DNA from: Treponema sp. UBA4326
GTDB taxonomy: Bacteria; Spirochaetota; Spirochaetia; Treponematales; Treponemataceae
Assembly (NCBI GenBank): GCA_002393835.1
Contig: DGTW01000308.1
Coordinates: forward strand, 1 to 8,113
DNA: 8,113 bases
Reading direction: 5' to 3'
Shown here: positions 7,252 to 8,113 of the stretch, piece by piece
How the letters are laid out: every line of letters begins with the position of its first letter
Numbering within the stretch: the stretch's first letter is position 1
Translations under genes and position numbers: made by a program
The notes under the pieces: model-generated
Database searches by the model: none
What the model saw: only the letters and a program-made list of their open reading frames with translations
Told to the model about the DNA's origin: nothing

Positions 7252-7311
7252 GAAAAAGGGCGTTTCGGCTATCGTTGCCCTGCGGTGCCCCTACTATCCA
7301 CTGTCTTTTTG

Positions 7312-7320
7312 TGTTATACT
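7312..7320 (+). promoter_or_regulatory. Extended -10 promoter, probably giving a leaderless mRNA
   Basis: TGTTATACT combines the extended TGn motif with TATACT (5 of 6 to consensus). Only six bases (ATTCCC) separate it from the ATG at 7327, so the expected transcription start falls on or next to the A of the start codon. No convincing -35 box lies 16-18 bases upstream, as is allowed for extended -10 promoters. There is no Shine-Dalgarno sequence in the gap. Confidence 0.55.
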
Positions 7321-7326
7321 ATTCCC

Positions 7327-8082
7327 ATGACTTATTTATTCTTTGATATTGAATGTGCCAACTGCTTTGACGGAATCGGAAAAATCTGTTCTTTTGGATA
7401 TGTACTTTGCGACGAAAATTTTTCTGTTATTGAGACTGACGACTTATTGATGAATCCGGCCGCACCTTTCGACTGGTATCTCTTCAAAAAAGAGTCAAGA
7501 TGCCGTCTCGCCTACAGCCGGGAAGAATACATCAATAATCCAAAATTCCCGGATTATTACAAGAAAATCAAATCTCTCCTAGAATCAAGTCAGAGACTCG
7601 TGCTTGGTTTTGGCTGCCAGAACGATGTGGCCACAATTGCCACAGAATGTCTGCGTTACGACCTGGACCTGATTGACTTCAACTGCCAGGACATTCACAC
7701 AGTCCTCGAAAAAACTTACGATTTCAAAGGCGGACTAAGCTCTTTCGTCGAAAAATTCGGAATTTCAACAGAGGGAATGGACTTCCACGACAGCCGCTCA
7801 GACGCTTATTTTACCATGAAAGTCACTGAAAAGCTGGTAAAAGACTCCGGCAAATCACTCAAAGAAATTCTTGAGCCATTCACGCCATTTTCAAGCAAAC
7901 TCCTGCGAAAGCAGAAAATCAAAAAGCTTTTCGCCAATTTCCTTGAAAGAAAAGAGGCTGCCAAAGCCAATCCAAGCGGAAAGCCCCCTCGCCCACTCAA
8001 GAAAATCACGGTTCCAAGCTGGTTCGATTACAAAAAAGAGCTGGCTTACGAAATAGAGCTGTCAAAAAAAGGCGGCAAGTAA
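7327..8082 (+). CDS. DEDDh-family 3'-5' exonuclease (DnaQ-like)
   Basis: The protein has 251 residues from the ATG at 7327. An in-frame ATG at 7285 would add 14 residues (MPLLSTVFLCYTIP) before the first beta strand, but it lies upstream of the promoter-like TGTTATACT and has no ribosome site, so 7327 is preferred. The exonuclease fold starts at once: YLFFDIECAN gives Exo I (D7, E9). GFGCQNDVATI (94-104) gives Exo II (D100). FHDSRSDAYFT (153-163) gives Exo III in the DEDDh form (H154, D159). The full catalytic set is thus present and the enzyme should be an active Mg2+-dependent 3'-5' exonuclease on DNA or RNA. The tail after about 186 is lysine/arginine-rich (KLLRKQKIKKLFANFLERKE, then PRPLKK) and may bind nucleic acid. 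It is divergent from the NYN-LOTUS gene. The substrate is unknown; a polymerase proofreading role is less likely than RNA trimming or repair, but this is inference. Confidence 0.87.
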   Translation: MTYLFFDIECANCFDGIGKICSFGYVLCDENFSVIETDDLLMNPAAPFDWYLFKKESRCRLAYSREEYINNPKFPDYYKKIKSLLESSQRLVLGFGCQNDVATIATECLRYDLDLIDFNCQDIHTVLEKTYDFKGGLSSFVEKFGISTEGMDFHDSRSDAYFTMKVTEKLVKDSGKSLKEILEPFTPFSSKLLRKQKIKKLFANFLERKEAAKANPSGKPPRPLKKITVPSWFDYKKELAYEIELSKKGGK

Positions 8083-8097
8083 AAAACCGTAAAAATT

Positions 8098-8103
8098 AAG
8101 GGG
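8098..8103 (+). promoter_or_regulatory. Possible Shine-Dalgarno of the next gene
   Basis: AAGGGG sits 16 bases after the exonuclease stop, with 10 bases left to the window edge (AAATAAATC…). A start codon just outside the window would be well placed and would make a short-spaced operon with the exonuclease. No coding sequence of that gene is visible. Confidence 0.3.
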
Positions 8104-8113
8104 AAAATAAATC

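Noticed and set aside
7258..7280. GGGC…GCCC inverted repeat between the divergent nuclease genes as an operator
   Set aside because: Only four firm base pairs flank a long unpaired loop, which is no better than chance.

Overview
The window looks like a chromosome segment of a spirochaete, most likely a gut, rumen or oral Treponema. This is an inference. It rests on two lipoproteins with relaxed spirochaete-type lipoboxes (FSFS|C and PFIS|C), a lipidated family 10 pectate lyase, a large beta-helix lipoprotein with a small beta-sandwich module behind the lipidation site, and moderate GC. I see no tRNA, rRNA, insertion sequence, integrase, CRISPR array or phage gene. No intergenic gap exceeds about 125 bases.

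Left part, plus strand (2-1468). The window opens inside the C-terminal third of an adenylate-forming enzyme of the phenylacetate-CoA ligase/CapK type. After 55 bases comes a gene that is split by a frameshift. Its two halves (552-1112 and 998-1468) rebuild into one protein of about 305 residues if one base is restored, most simply in the GGGG run at 1034-1037. The rebuilt protein has a Rossmann, class I methyltransferase-like C-terminal half. I do not recognise its family.

Middle part (1512-6275). A lipoprotein pectate lyase of family PL10 (pelA, plus strand) converges with a one-base gap on a two-gene minus-strand unit. That unit reads first a 627-residue beta-helix surface lipoprotein and then, 5 bases on, a 547-residue asparagine-synthetase-like protein. 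The latter keeps the ATP-binding SGGLDTR loop but lacks the N-terminal cysteine of a true glutamine amidotransferase.

Right part (6401-8113). Two divergent genes suggest RNA or nucleic-acid metabolism: a NYN (PIN-like) nuclease domain joined to an OST-HTH/LOTUS domain (minus), and a DEDDh 3'-5' exonuclease (plus). Neither has a Shine-Dalgarno sequence. The exonuclease ATG lies six bases after a TGTTATACT extended -10 element, so it may be translated from a leaderless mRNA.

How the genes work together: the pectate lyase would degrade pectin at the cell surface. The ligase plus methyltransferase-like pair and the AsnB-like protein look like small-molecule or surface-modification enzymes with unknown substrates. 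I see no complete, clearly new defence or mobile system. The strongest leads are the frameshifted unknown gene, the lipoprotein/AsnB-like couple and the leaderless divergent nuclease pair.
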